This document shows positions 1-8,089 of a stretch of DNA of 8,089 nt, piece after piece; positions within the stretch are counted from its first letter, which is position 1, and each line of letters opens with the position of its first letter. The stretch comes from Aquificota bacterium (GTDB lineage: Bacteria; Thermosulfidibacterota; Thermosulfidibacteria; Thermosulfidibacterales; B14-G1), in the NCBI GenBank assembly GCA_003648675.1, contig QMPS01000027.1, forward strand, positions 1 through 8,089, in the 5' to 3' direction. Under the pieces are notes generated by a model, which saw only the letters and a program-made list of their open reading frames with translations, searched no databases and had not been told where the DNA came from. The translations under genes were made by a program, and so were the position numbers.

Positions 1-176
1 CCCTTCACAGGAGCAGGCTGGACACCCAAAACTTCCACCTGAGAGATCCCCATGGTTTTTAGCATCTTTTTCACCCTGGCAGCGTCTATCTTCTCAGCCG
101 CCTTCAAGGTGAAGGGAGTTACCACCGATAGAAAAGCCACCAGAGCCCACGACAGAACCGATCTCCTCTTTCTCAA
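1..176 (-). CDS. DsbC-like thiol:disulfide isomerase, N-terminal part only (gene runs off left edge)
   Basis: This is the first 58 codons of a leftward gene whose remainder lies outside the window. The translation from a TTG start has a basic n-region (RKRR, residues 2-5), a hydrophobic stretch (about 7-22) and a small-residue end near Ala26/Ala27, which together form a Sec signal peptide. The mature start (AARVKKMLKTMGI, then VQPAPVKG at 52 on) resembles the N-terminal dimerisation domain of E. coli DsbC, with its KMGI and IQPAPVAGM segments. DsbC is a periplasmic homodimer that reshuffles wrong disulfides and is kept reduced by DsbD. The catalytic CXXC thioredoxin domain would lie beyond the edge, so activity cannot be judged here. 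The TTG start is supported by a GGGAGGG ribosome site five bases upstream. The family is inferred from a short segment; another secreted thioredoxin-fold protein is possible. Confidence 0.65.
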   Translation of the reverse strand, partial: MRKRRSVLSWALVAFLSVVTPFTLKAAEKIDAARVKKMLKTMGISQVEVLGVQPAPVK

Positions 177-181
177 CACAA

Positions 182-188
182 CCCTCCC
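182..188 (-). promoter_or_regulatory. Ribosome binding site deciding a TTG start (DsbC-like gene)
   Basis: Read leftward the bases are GGGAGGG, followed by a five-base spacer and TTG at 176-174. No in-frame ATG precedes the signal peptide, so this site fixes TTG as the start. Confidence 0.6.
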
Positions 189-203
189 ACTAAAGATTTT
201 CTA

Positions 204-259
204 GCCTTTTATCTCACTCACCCACCCCTTGAAAAGGGGGTGACCTACTGCTAAAAGGC
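204..259. promoter_or_regulatory. Divergent promoter/operator candidate with nested inverted repeats
   Basis: The 118-bp gap between the leftward DsbC-like gene and the rightward aminotransferase gene has two concentric dyads. The outer one is GCCTTTTA (204-211) against TAAAAGGC (252-259), a perfect 8-bp match. The inner one is CACCCCTT (223-230) against AAGGGGGTG (234-242), matching with one bulged G. Both centre near 231-232. Rightward, TTGAAA (229-234) and TAAAAG (252-257) are 17 bases apart. Leftward, TTTCAA (234-229) and TAAAAG (211-206) are also 17 apart, but that -35 is poor. The two -35 hexamers would occupy the same six bases, so the promoters could exclude one another. The sequence symmetry is observed; promoter and operator function is inferred from sigma-70-type consensus. 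Confidence 0.4.
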
Positions 260-294
260 CCCCGTGGAAAGCCATTAAACTGGAGGTGTAAGTA

Positions 295-1431
295 ATGGAG
301 AAAACTTACCTCTTTGCCCCTGGACCTACTCCTATACCACCTGAAGTCTTACTGGCCATGGCCCGTCCTATCATACACCACAGGACTCCTCAGTTCCAAA
401 AACTCTTCAGAGGAGTATTGGAAGATTTGAAATATGTCTTCCAAACCCAACAGCCCGTCCTCGTCCTGGCTTCTTCTGGCACAGGAGCCATGGAAGCTGC
501 CGTTTCCAATCTCCTTTCACCCGGGGAAGAGGTCATAACCATCCGGGGAGGTAAATTCGGAGAGAGATGGGCAGAAATCTGCGAGGTCTACGGGGTGAGA
601 TCCGTCAATATAGACGTAGAGTGGGGAAAAGCTGTAGACCCTCAGGTTGTCGAAGATACCCTGAAGGACCACCCCCAGGCAAAGGCCGTCTTCTGGCAGG
701 CCAGTGAAACCTCCACAGGTGTGAAACATCCCAACCAGGAGCTGGCCCAAATCTGCCAAAAATACGGCGTCCTCTCCGTTGTAGATGGCATAACCGCCAT
801 TGGGGTCTTCGACGTCCCCATGGACGCCTGGGGTCTGGACGTGGTGGTGAGTGGATCTCAAAAGGCCTTCATGCTCCCCCCGGGGCTAGCCTTCATCGCT
901 TTGAGCGAAAAGGCCTGGGCCAGAGTAGAAGAAGCCAAATGCCCCAGATACTACTTCGACCTGAGGAAAGAGCTTAAATCCCAAAGCAAAGCCGACACAG
1001 CCTACACTCCTGCCGTCTCTATGATCATGGGACTCAGGGCTTCCCTAGACATCATAAAAAGGGAAGGGCTGGAGAACATCTTTGCCCGTCACGCTCTGCT
1101 GTCTAAAGCCACCAGAGAGGCCATGAAGGCCTTGGGGCTGGAACTCCTAGCATCCGAATCTCCCAGCGAAGCCGTAACCGCAGTGAAAGTGCCCCCTGGT
1201 GTGGATGGAGGGGCCATCACCAAAACACTGAGAGACAAATATGGAGTGACCATTGCAGGGGGTCAGTCCCAGCTCAAAGGAAAGATCTTCCGTATTTCTC
1301 ATATGGGATACGTCTCCAAAGCCGACATGCTTTTGGTTATCGGCATGGTGGAAGTGGTGCTCAAAGAGCTAGGATACCCGTTAGAGCTAGGCAAAGGCGT
1401 GAGCAAGGCCCAGGAAATTCTCTTTCCTTAA
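295..1431 (+). CDS. Class V PLP aminotransferase (alanine-glyoxylate/serine-pyruvate type), candidate phosphoserine aminotransferase
   Basis: The 378-residue protein is a complete fold-type I, class V aminotransferase of the alanine-glyoxylate/serine-pyruvate/aspartate group. The N-terminal FAPGPTPIPP segment (7-16) is typical. SSGTGAMEAA (60-69) forms the phosphate-binding turn, SETSTGVKHP (137-146) lies in the active site, Asp164 in VVDGITAIG should contact the pyridine nitrogen, and Lys190 in SGSQKA is the Schiff-base lysine. Arg333 in FRISHMGYV should bind the substrate carboxylate. The ATG start follows a GGAGGT site with normal spacing. The gene sits 12 bases upstream of serA in the same transcript. 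Family members next to serA are candidates for the phosphohydroxypyruvate-to-phosphoserine step in organisms lacking classical SerC. Serine-glyoxylate or alanine-glyoxylate transamination remains possible, and substrate cannot be settled from sequence. The family call is very secure; the serine-pathway role is inferred from context. Confidence 0.93.
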   Translation: MEKTYLFAPGPTPIPPEVLLAMARPIIHHRTPQFQKLFRGVLEDLKYVFQTQQPVLVLASSGTGAMEAAVSNLLSPGEEVITIRGGKFGERWAEICEVYGVRSVNIDVEWGKAVDPQVVEDTLKDHPQAKAVFWQASETSTGVKHPNQELAQICQKYGVLSVVDGITAIGVFDVPMDAWGLDVVVSGSQKAFMLPPGLAFIALSEKAWARVEEAKCPRYYFDLRKELKSQSKADTAYTPAVSMIMGLRASLDIIKREGLENIFARHALLSKATREAMKALGLELLASESPSEAVTAVKVPPGVDGGAITKTLRDKYGVTIAGGQSQLKGKIFRISHMGYVSKADMLLVIGMVEVVLKELGYPLELGKGVSKAQEILFP

Positions 1432-1438
1432 AGGAGGT
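1431..1438 (+). promoter_or_regulatory. Strong ribosome binding site deciding the TTG start of serA
   Basis: AAGGAGGT overlaps the last base of the upstream stop codon and lies five bases before TTG at 1444. The near-perfect match to the 16S anti-SD sequence supports the TTG start, which gives the conserved SerA N-terminus (YRVLVSDKIS). Confidence 0.75.
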
Positions 1439-1443
1439 CAACC

Positions 1444-3032
1444 TTGTACAGAGTGCTGGTCAGCGACAAGATATCGGAAAGCGGCATCAAGCTCCTTAAA
1501 ATGGAGCCCGAGATAGAAGTAGACGTGAAGACAGGGCTACCCCCCGAAGAGCTTAAGGAAATCATAGGCGACTACGATGCCCTTATAGTCCGCAGCACTA
1601 CCAAAGTGACCCGAGAGATCCTCTCAGCAGGCAAGCGACTGAAGGTGGTGGGAAGGGCAGGCACAGGAGTGGACAACATAGATCTGGAAGCCGCCACTGA
1701 AAGGGGAATAGTGGTCATGAACACCCCGGGCGGCAACACAGTGGCTGCCGCAGAACATGCCGTATCCATGATGCTCTCCATGGCCAGGAAAATACCCCAG
1801 GCCTGCACATCTATGAAGAAAGGTAAGTGGGACAAGAAAAGCTTCATGGGTGTAGAGATCCACGGCAAGACTCTGGGCATCATCGGCATGGGACGCATAG
1901 GCTCTTTGGTGGCCAGGATGGCCCTAGGATTGGGTATGAGAGTCATAGCCTGCGACCCTTACCTATCTGAAAAGGCTGCCAAAGACATGGGCGTCACCCT
2001 GACTGATTTAGAAACCCTTCTGAGAGAATCAGACTTCATCACCATCCACGCACCCCTCACCCAAGAGACCAAGAACCTCATCTCAAGAGAGGCCTTTAAA
2101 AAGATGAAAGATGGGGTGATGATAGTGAACTGCGCCAGAGGAGGGATTGTGGACGAAGAGGCCCTCTACGAAGCCATCAGTATGGGCAAAGTTGCCGGAG
2201 CCGCCCTAGATGTCTTTTCTCAAGAGCCTCCGCCCCCTGACCACCCCCTTATCAAACTAGAAGAAGTTATCTGCACCCCCCACTTAGGCGCATCTACCAA
2301 AGAGGCCCAAGAGGTGGTGGCCATAGCCATAGTTCAGCAAGTCATAGATTACCTGAAGAACGGCATCGTCAGGAACGCTGTCAACGTGCCCTCCGTCAAG
2401 CCGGAGCTCATGCCCAAGGCAGAACCCTACATCCACCTGGCCCAAAAGCTGGGTTCTTTCATCGCCCAGATCTTCGAAGGTCGCATGGAAGAACTCATAG
2501 TAGAATATGCAGGAGAAGTTTTGGATGAGGGTATCTATCCTGCCCTTACCTTGGCAGCCATTACTGGTCTCCTGAAGCCCATTCTGGGCAACGGTGTCAA
2601 CATGGTGAACGCTCCCCTTATCGCCAAGCAGAGAGGCATTAGGGTGGTGGAGAGTAAATCAGACCAAAGTGAGGGATACATAAGCCTTATACGCCTAAGG
2701 CTCAGGGGCGACAGCAAAGAGACCAGCGCTTCCGGCACTCTTATCAAGAAAGACGCTCCCAGGATCGTCATGGTCAACGGTTACCCCATTGAGGCTGAAC
2801 CCATAGTCTACATGCTCTTCTTCACCAACTACGACCGTCCAGGGGTTATTGGAAGGATAGGTACCATCCTAGGCGATGCGGGGGTGAACATTGCTGGCAT
2901 GAGGCTGGGCAGAACTCAGCCCGGAGAACTGGCTATAGCCATCCTCAATGTAGACTCCCCTGTGCCCGAGGAAGTCATGAATAAAATCCGGGCCCTGCCC
3001 AACATCACCTATGCTAAACTGGTAGACCTGTC

Positions 3033-3036
<4 letters not shown>
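1444..3036 (+). CDS. serA: D-3-phosphoglycerate dehydrogenase, long form with ASB and ACT domains
   Basis: SerA is a cytosolic enzyme that oxidises 3-phosphoglycerate to 3-phosphohydroxypyruvate with NAD, the first step of phosphorylated serine synthesis. The 530 residues match the long (Bacillus/Mycobacterium-type) form. Order: substrate-binding domain (1-100 and about 285-315), Rossmann NAD domain (about 100-285) with GMGRIG at 148-153, an intervening ASB domain (about 320-450), and a C-terminal ACT domain (about 455-530) of the type that binds serine for feedback inhibition. The catalytic set is intact: Arg232 in NCARGG, Glu261 in SQEPPP, and His280 in TPHLG. RAGTGVDNID (71-80) is the conserved substrate loop. 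Translation starts at TTG behind a strong AAGGAGGT. The stop overlaps the hisZ start by four bases (TTGA), suggesting coupled translation. No truncation or missing key residue was found. Confidence 0.97.
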
Positions 3037-5589
<2,553 letters not shown>

Positions 5590-5592
5590 AAT

Positions 5593-5634
5593 CTAAAGTG
5601 ACCAGGGACAGGAGCGCGTCCCTGGTCACTTTAG
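5593..5634. terminator. Perfect 17-bp hairpin, bidirectional terminator between convergent purA and mgtC-like genes
   Basis: CTAAAGTGACCAGGGAC (5593-5609) is exactly complementary to GTCCCTGGTCACTTTAG (5618-5634), with an 8-base loop AGGAGCGC. The stem core is GC-rich, and its ends carry AAA on the left and TTT on the right, so an RNA from either strand ends the hairpin in U residues. It begins three bases after the purA stop and contains the stop codon of the leftward gene (5628-5626). No long U-tract follows, so efficiency is not certain, but position and stem length make a two-way terminator the best reading. Confidence 0.85.
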
Positions 5635-6297
5635 CTCCACGTTTTCCACCTCTTTCAGCTCTAAAAGAGCGGATGTGATCTTCCCCACATCCGTCTCCAA
5701 GGGATAACCGGGCTTGGGGCGAATGACCATTTGAATCTCCACCTTATCCTTTTCCACGTCCCGGTCCACTTCCACAAAGTCCATAGTGTATCCAAACTTG
5801 CCCAGCACCTCCTCCAAATCTCCCATAAGAGTGGAGACGTCCTCGGCTTCAATAAAGAGGCTCCTTCTGGGCTTGGTGAACAGATAGAGCTTCTCCATCT
5901 TTCCCAGCAAAAAGAGGGAAAAAAGAACCAACAAAGTAGCCAACAGAGCCGCCCAATAGAAACCCGCTCCACAGGCCAACCCTATGGCCGCCGTGGTCCA
6001 CAGACTGGCAGCAGTAGTGAGCCCCTTAATGGAAACCCCTATGCGCAGGATGGCCCCAGCCCCTAGAAAACCAATGCCGCTCACCACCTGGGCTGCTATT
6101 CTCATAGGGTCAGAAGTCTTGGGTCCATAAAGGAGAGAACCATGGATGGAAATGATCATAATAAGGGCTGAGCCTATGGACAGGATAGTATGTGTCCTAA
6201 AGCCGGCGGGCTGATTCCGCATCTCCCGTTCTACACCCACCAATCCACCCAGGATGAAAGCCACCGCCAAACGCTCAACCACCACCCACCAATTCAC
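5626..6297 (-). CDS. MgtC/SapB-family inner-membrane protein
   Basis: This 223-residue protein has an N-terminal membrane domain of about five helices (roughly 5-22, 37-52, 66-85, 93-110 and 113-132) and a soluble C-terminal domain (about 145-223) of the ACT-like type found in MgtC relatives. Family marks are GLVGVERE (18-25), AGFRTHTIL (31-39), AAQVVSGIGFLGAGAI (68-83) and GLTTAASLWTTAAIG (92-106). MgtC of Salmonella supports growth at low magnesium and inside macrophages and acts on the F-type ATP synthase. Many environmental homologues have no known role, so that function should not simply be transferred. The start is GTG, with GGGAGG upstream at normal spacing. The gene is divergent from the peptidase-ZIP pair, and its stop lies inside the terminator shared with purA. 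No Mg-sensing leader RNA is visible: the space upstream is too short. Confidence 0.9.
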   Translation of the reverse strand: MNWWVVVERLAVAFILGGLVGVEREMRNQPAGFRTHTILSIGSALIMIISIHGSLLYGPKTSDPMRIAAQVVSGIGFLGAGAILRIGVSIKGLTTAASLWTTAAIGLACGAGFYWAALLATLLVLFSLFLLGKMEKLYLFTKPRRSLFIEAEDVSTLMGDLEEVLGKFGYTMDFVEVDRDVEKDKVEIQMVIRPKPGYPLETDVGKITSALLELKEVENVELK

Positions 6298-6392
6298 CCA
6301 TCCACCTCCCGTCTGTTTATTTTACAGTATCTCACCTCATGGGCACAATTATACTTTTTCAAAAGGCCCCCAACCTGGTAGAAGGAAATGAT
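6298..6392. promoter_or_regulatory. Divergent promoter region between mgtC-like gene and peptidase-ZIP pair
   Basis: This 95-bp gap must carry starts for both directions if the genes are not read through. Leftward there is a perfect TATAAT at 6353-6348, but no good -35 at 16-18 bases. A second leftward pair is TTGTGC (6348-6343) with TAAAAT (6324-6319), 18 apart. Rightward, TTTACA (6321-6326) and CACAAT (6344-6349) are 17 apart, and TATACT lies at 6350-6355. Leftward GGGAGG (6310-6305) is the mgtC ribosome site. The exact promoters are uncertain; the AT-rich core at 6345-6360 is the likely place. Confidence 0.35.
6381..6386 (+). promoter_or_regulatory. Ribosome binding site favouring the ATG at 6393 for the P1 peptidase
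   Basis: GAAGGA lies six bases before ATG at 6393. The in-frame ATG at 6339 has no purine-rich site before it. It would also add 18 residues that fall in the promoter-like AT-rich stretch and do not resemble the family N-terminus. Confidence 0.6.
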
Positions 6393-7358
6393 ATGGAGAA
6401 GGAATTGGGTATAGAAGGGATACTGATAGGCCACCATACGGACTCGGAAAAAGCCACGGGCTGCACCGTGGCCATCTTCCCCCATGGGGCCACGGCGGGC
6501 ATGGATGTAAGGGGAGGGTCTCCCGGCACCCGGGCTTGCGACTCTTTGACAGGCTTCAGATCAGCAGGAAAGATCCACGCCGTGCTTTTCACAGGAGGCT
6601 CCACCTTCGGCCTAGGAGCCACCGACGGTGTACTCCAGTTCCTCTTGGAAAAAGGCTGGGGAGTCAAAATAGACCATCTCACCATCCCCCTGGTGCCTTC
6701 AGCCGTCATCTTCGACCTATTCATAGGCTCTTCCAAAGCCTGGCCCGGTCCCCAAGAGGGCTATCGAGCGTGTCTAGAAGCCCGAGCCACCACCCCCATG
6801 GGTACCGTGGGGGCAGGAACAGGAGCTGTTATAGGGAAACTCCTGGGCACCCGTTACGGCACCAAAGGAGGGGTAGGCTGGACTCTAGTGAAAACCCAAA
6901 ACCTTAAAGTGGGCTGCCTCACTGTGGTCAACGCTTTTGGAGACGTGGTGGATCCAGCCACAGGCATGGTTTTAGCAGGGGCCAGGGACCCTGAAAAAGG
7001 GGACTTCTTGAACGCTGCCAAGGCTATGAAAAAAGGGATACTCCGAGAGATCCCCGACTTCTCCACCAACACCACCCTAGCCCTGGTAGTCACCAACGCC
7101 CAACTCTCCCGCAACGCCTGCATCCGGGTGTCCCAAATGGCCCACGGGGGCATGACCCGGGTGATACGTCCTTTCCACACCGACTTCGACGGCGATCTGG
7201 TCATCACCGCCTCCCTAGGGCAAAAAAAGGCTGACACCAACCTGGTGGGCTTAATGGCAGCCGAAGCCCTAGAAAAATCGATCATCACAGCTGTAAAAGC
7301 AGCCACCTCCCTACAAGGCATTCCATCTGCAGGTGAGATTCCAAGGGAAACCTCATGA
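6393..7358 (+). CDS. P1 family (DmpA/S58) N-terminal-nucleophile aminopeptidase
   Basis: The protein (321 residues from the chosen start) belongs to the S58/DmpA family, cytosolic Ntn-type peptidases that cut themselves into alpha and beta chains. The new N-terminal Ser/Thr of the beta chain then acts as nucleophile; known members release N-terminal D-, L- or beta-amino acids. Family segments, numbered from 6393: GIEGILIGHHTD (6-17), GCTVAIF (23-29), DVRGGSPGTR (38-47), HAVLFTGGSTFGL (62-74), GTVGAGTGAVIGKL (137-150), VVNAFGDVVDPATG (178-191), STNTTLALVVTNA (224-236), and FHTDFDGD (261-268). Self-cleavage is expected at Asn226-Thr227, as in the NTT-type members. The protein is full length with no sign of decay. 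Its stop overlaps the ZIP gene start as ATGA, so the two are likely translated together. The substrate is unknown, and the link to metal transport is only contextual. Confidence 0.9.
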   Translation: MEKELGIEGILIGHHTDSEKATGCTVAIFPHGATAGMDVRGGSPGTRACDSLTGFRSAGKIHAVLFTGGSTFGLGATDGVLQFLLEKGWGVKIDHLTIPLVPSAVIFDLFIGSSKAWPGPQEGYRACLEARATTPMGTVGAGTGAVIGKLLGTRYGTKGGVGWTLVKTQNLKVGCLTVVNAFGDVVDPATGMVLAGARDPEKGDFLNAAKAMKKGILREIPDFSTNTTLALVVTNAQLSRNACIRVSQMAHGGMTRVIRPFHTDFDGDLVITASLGQKKADTNLVGLMAAEALEKSIITAVKAATSLQGIPSAGEIPRETS

Positions 7359-7894
7359 GCCCCATAGTCCAGGGGTTTCTGGGTAGTCTTCTGGCAGGCC
7401 TAGCCACATCCCTGGGGGCCCTTCCCGCCTTCTTCTTCAAAGGTATCTCCCAAAAAGTTTATCACCTCACTTTGGGGATGGCGGCGGGAATCATGCTTTC
7501 TGCCACCTTCTTCAGCCTGTTGCTGCCCGCCCTCCACAAAGGCAATGTCTTTGTCGTCAGTGCAGGACTCCTGACAGGGGCTCTACTGATCCACATAGTC
7601 GACAAGAAGGTGCCCCACGACCACTTTGTCAAAGGCAGGGAGGGTCCAGAGAACACACGTCTAAAGGGATTGGGACTTATCCTCATGTCCATCACTATCC
7701 ACAACCTCCACGAAGGTATAGCCGTAGCCCTACCCTTAAGAAGCGAAGGTTACACCCCCTTGCAAGCCTTCAAATGGGCCACCTTAACAGGACTAGTGGA
7801 ACCTGTGGGAGGACTGGTAGGGGCATCTCTGGCCACCTTCTCCCTCATAGGAGGCTTTGTCCTCATGATGCTCCTGGACGTACTCCTAGGCTAA
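7355..7894 (+). CDS. ZIP-family metal transporter, shortened by two apparent internal deletions
   Basis: ZIP proteins import divalent metals such as Zn, Fe or Mn. This one aligns with the GufA/BbZIP branch at both ends: GLATSLGALPAFFF (15-28), GMAAGIMLSATFFSLLLPAL (41-60), VPHDHF (86-91) and the C-terminal GFVLMMLLDVLLG (167-179). It has 179 residues, whereas relatives have roughly 250 or more. Two stretches are absent. The TM4 motif HNLHEG (116-121) runs straight into the TM5 tail IAVALPLR, so only one of the two metal-motif helices remains. After LVEPVGGLVGASLA (147-160) the usual TM6-TM7 part is missing and the last helix follows at once. About six helices are left instead of eight. Frame is kept at both joins, so the gene may still be expressed. 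Transport activity is doubtful because the TM5 ligand set is lost. It may be a decaying gene, a reduced variant, or an assembly artefact. Family is certain; function is not. Confidence 0.85.
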   Translation: MSPIVQGFLGSLLAGLATSLGALPAFFFKGISQKVYHLTLGMAAGIMLSATFFSLLLPALHKGNVFVVSAGLLTGALLIHIVDKKVPHDHFVKGREGPENTRLKGLGLILMSITIHNLHEGIAVALPLRSEGYTPLQAFKWATLTGLVEPVGGLVGASLATFSLIGGFVLMMLLDVLLG

Positions 7895-8089
7895 GAAGAA
7901 AAACAAAACCCCCTGGGAGCAAACCCTACAGGTGGTATGGCTCCGTGAAAAGCCGCATTCTGGCTCATTGTCCAGAAATGAGGGCCGTGGACTATAGGCA
8001 AAGGGTACCTCTCCAATACTTTAGGCCCCTTATGCAGAGGATTGACCGTCCAACACAGCCAATACTCCGCCCAACCACTACAGTACCAA
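7891..8089 (-). other. Unrecognised open frame running in from the right edge
   Basis: Leftward there is one frame with no stop for 65 codons, from the window edge to TAG at 7893-7891, overlapping the ZIP stop by four bases. The translation is rich in Trp, Phe, His and Pro (for example IVHGPHFWTMSQNAAFHG and IPPVGFAPRGFCF) and resembles no family I know. The facing rightward frame (from 7896) is also open to the edge and looks no more protein-like. If the leftward frame is real, the terminator candidate lies inside its last codons, which is unusual. It may be the C-terminus of a convergent gene or non-coding sequence; I cannot decide. Apart from this and the terminator candidate, I see nothing in this stretch. 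Confidence 0.25.
7896..7935 (-). terminator. Possible leftward intrinsic terminator
   Basis: Read leftward, CCACCTG (7935-7929) can pair with CAGGGGG (7915-7909) with one mismatch; GG/CC pairs inside the loop may extend it. It is followed directly by a T-rich tract (complement of 7896-7908, where 11 of 13 bases give U). This suits a leftward transcript coming from beyond the right edge and converging on the ZIP gene. The stem is short and imperfect, so this is tentative. Confidence 0.3.

Noticed and set aside
177..294. A riboswitch or serine/purine leader upstream of the operon
   Set aside because: Only about 30 bases separate the likely transcription start from the ATG, too short for a known riboswitch, and no conserved aptamer core was seen.
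1572..1946. Minus-strand open frames inside serA (also 2535-2777)
   Set aside because: They sit opposite fully conserved SerA domains, have no good ribosome site, and give low-complexity translations.
5626..6297. MgtC as a sign of a pathogenicity island
   Set aside because: The family is widespread in environmental bacteria, and nothing nearby suggests transfer: no integrase, tRNA gene or repeat.
6339..6392. Upstream ATG extending the P1 peptidase by 18 residues
   Set aside because: No ribosome site precedes it, the extra stretch overlaps promoter-like sequence, and the family N-terminus begins after the ATG at 6393.
6387..6401. Short ATG frames such as ATGATATGGAG as a leader peptide before the peptidase gene
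   Set aside because: The upstream ATG at 6388 is out of frame, overlaps the ribosome spacing and is followed by no attenuator hairpin.

Overview
The window looks like ordinary chromosomal DNA from a Gram-negative bacterium. A DsbC-type periplasmic protein with a signal peptide and the hisZ-purA adjacency both point that way. Tight packing, stop/start overlaps, frequent TTG starts and Lys/Glu-rich proteins would fit a thermophilic, deltaproteobacteria-like (Desulfobacterota/Thermodesulfobacteriota) lineage. That placement is inference from gene order and style, not a proven identification. No phage, IS element, CRISPR array, rRNA or tRNA was seen.

Left part (1-5589). The 5' end of a leftward DsbC-like disulfide isomerase gene lies at 1-176. 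It is divided from a rightward biosynthetic operon by a 118-bp divergent intergenic region (177-294) with nested dyad symmetry and a possible back-to-back promoter pair. The operon has four genes in near-contact: a class V aminotransferase (295-1431), serA (1444-3036), hisZ (3033-4313) and purA (4315-5589). SerA oxidises 3-phosphoglycerate to 3-phosphohydroxypyruvate, and the neighbouring aminotransferase is a natural candidate for the next transamination. HisZ is the regulatory subunit for short-form HisG. PurA commits IMP to AMP. The operon therefore links serine, histidine and adenine nucleotide supply. It ends at a strong 17-bp perfect hairpin placed between convergent genes.

Right part (5626-8089). 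A leftward MgtC/SapB-family membrane protein gene (6297-5626) shares a 95-bp divergent promoter region with a rightward pair: a P1/S58-family N-terminal-nucleophile aminopeptidase (6393-7358) and, overlapping by ATGA, a ZIP-family metal transporter gene (7355-7894). The ZIP protein is only 179 residues. It appears to carry two separate in-frame internal deletions compared with normal 8-helix ZIPs, one of which fuses the two metal-site helices. This is the most unusual thing in the window. The last 195 bases hold a weak leftward terminator candidate and an unrecognised open leftward frame running off the edge.

I did not find a convincing new multi-gene system. The shortened ZIP, the symmetric divergent promoter region and the aminotransferase-serA pairing are the points worth checking.
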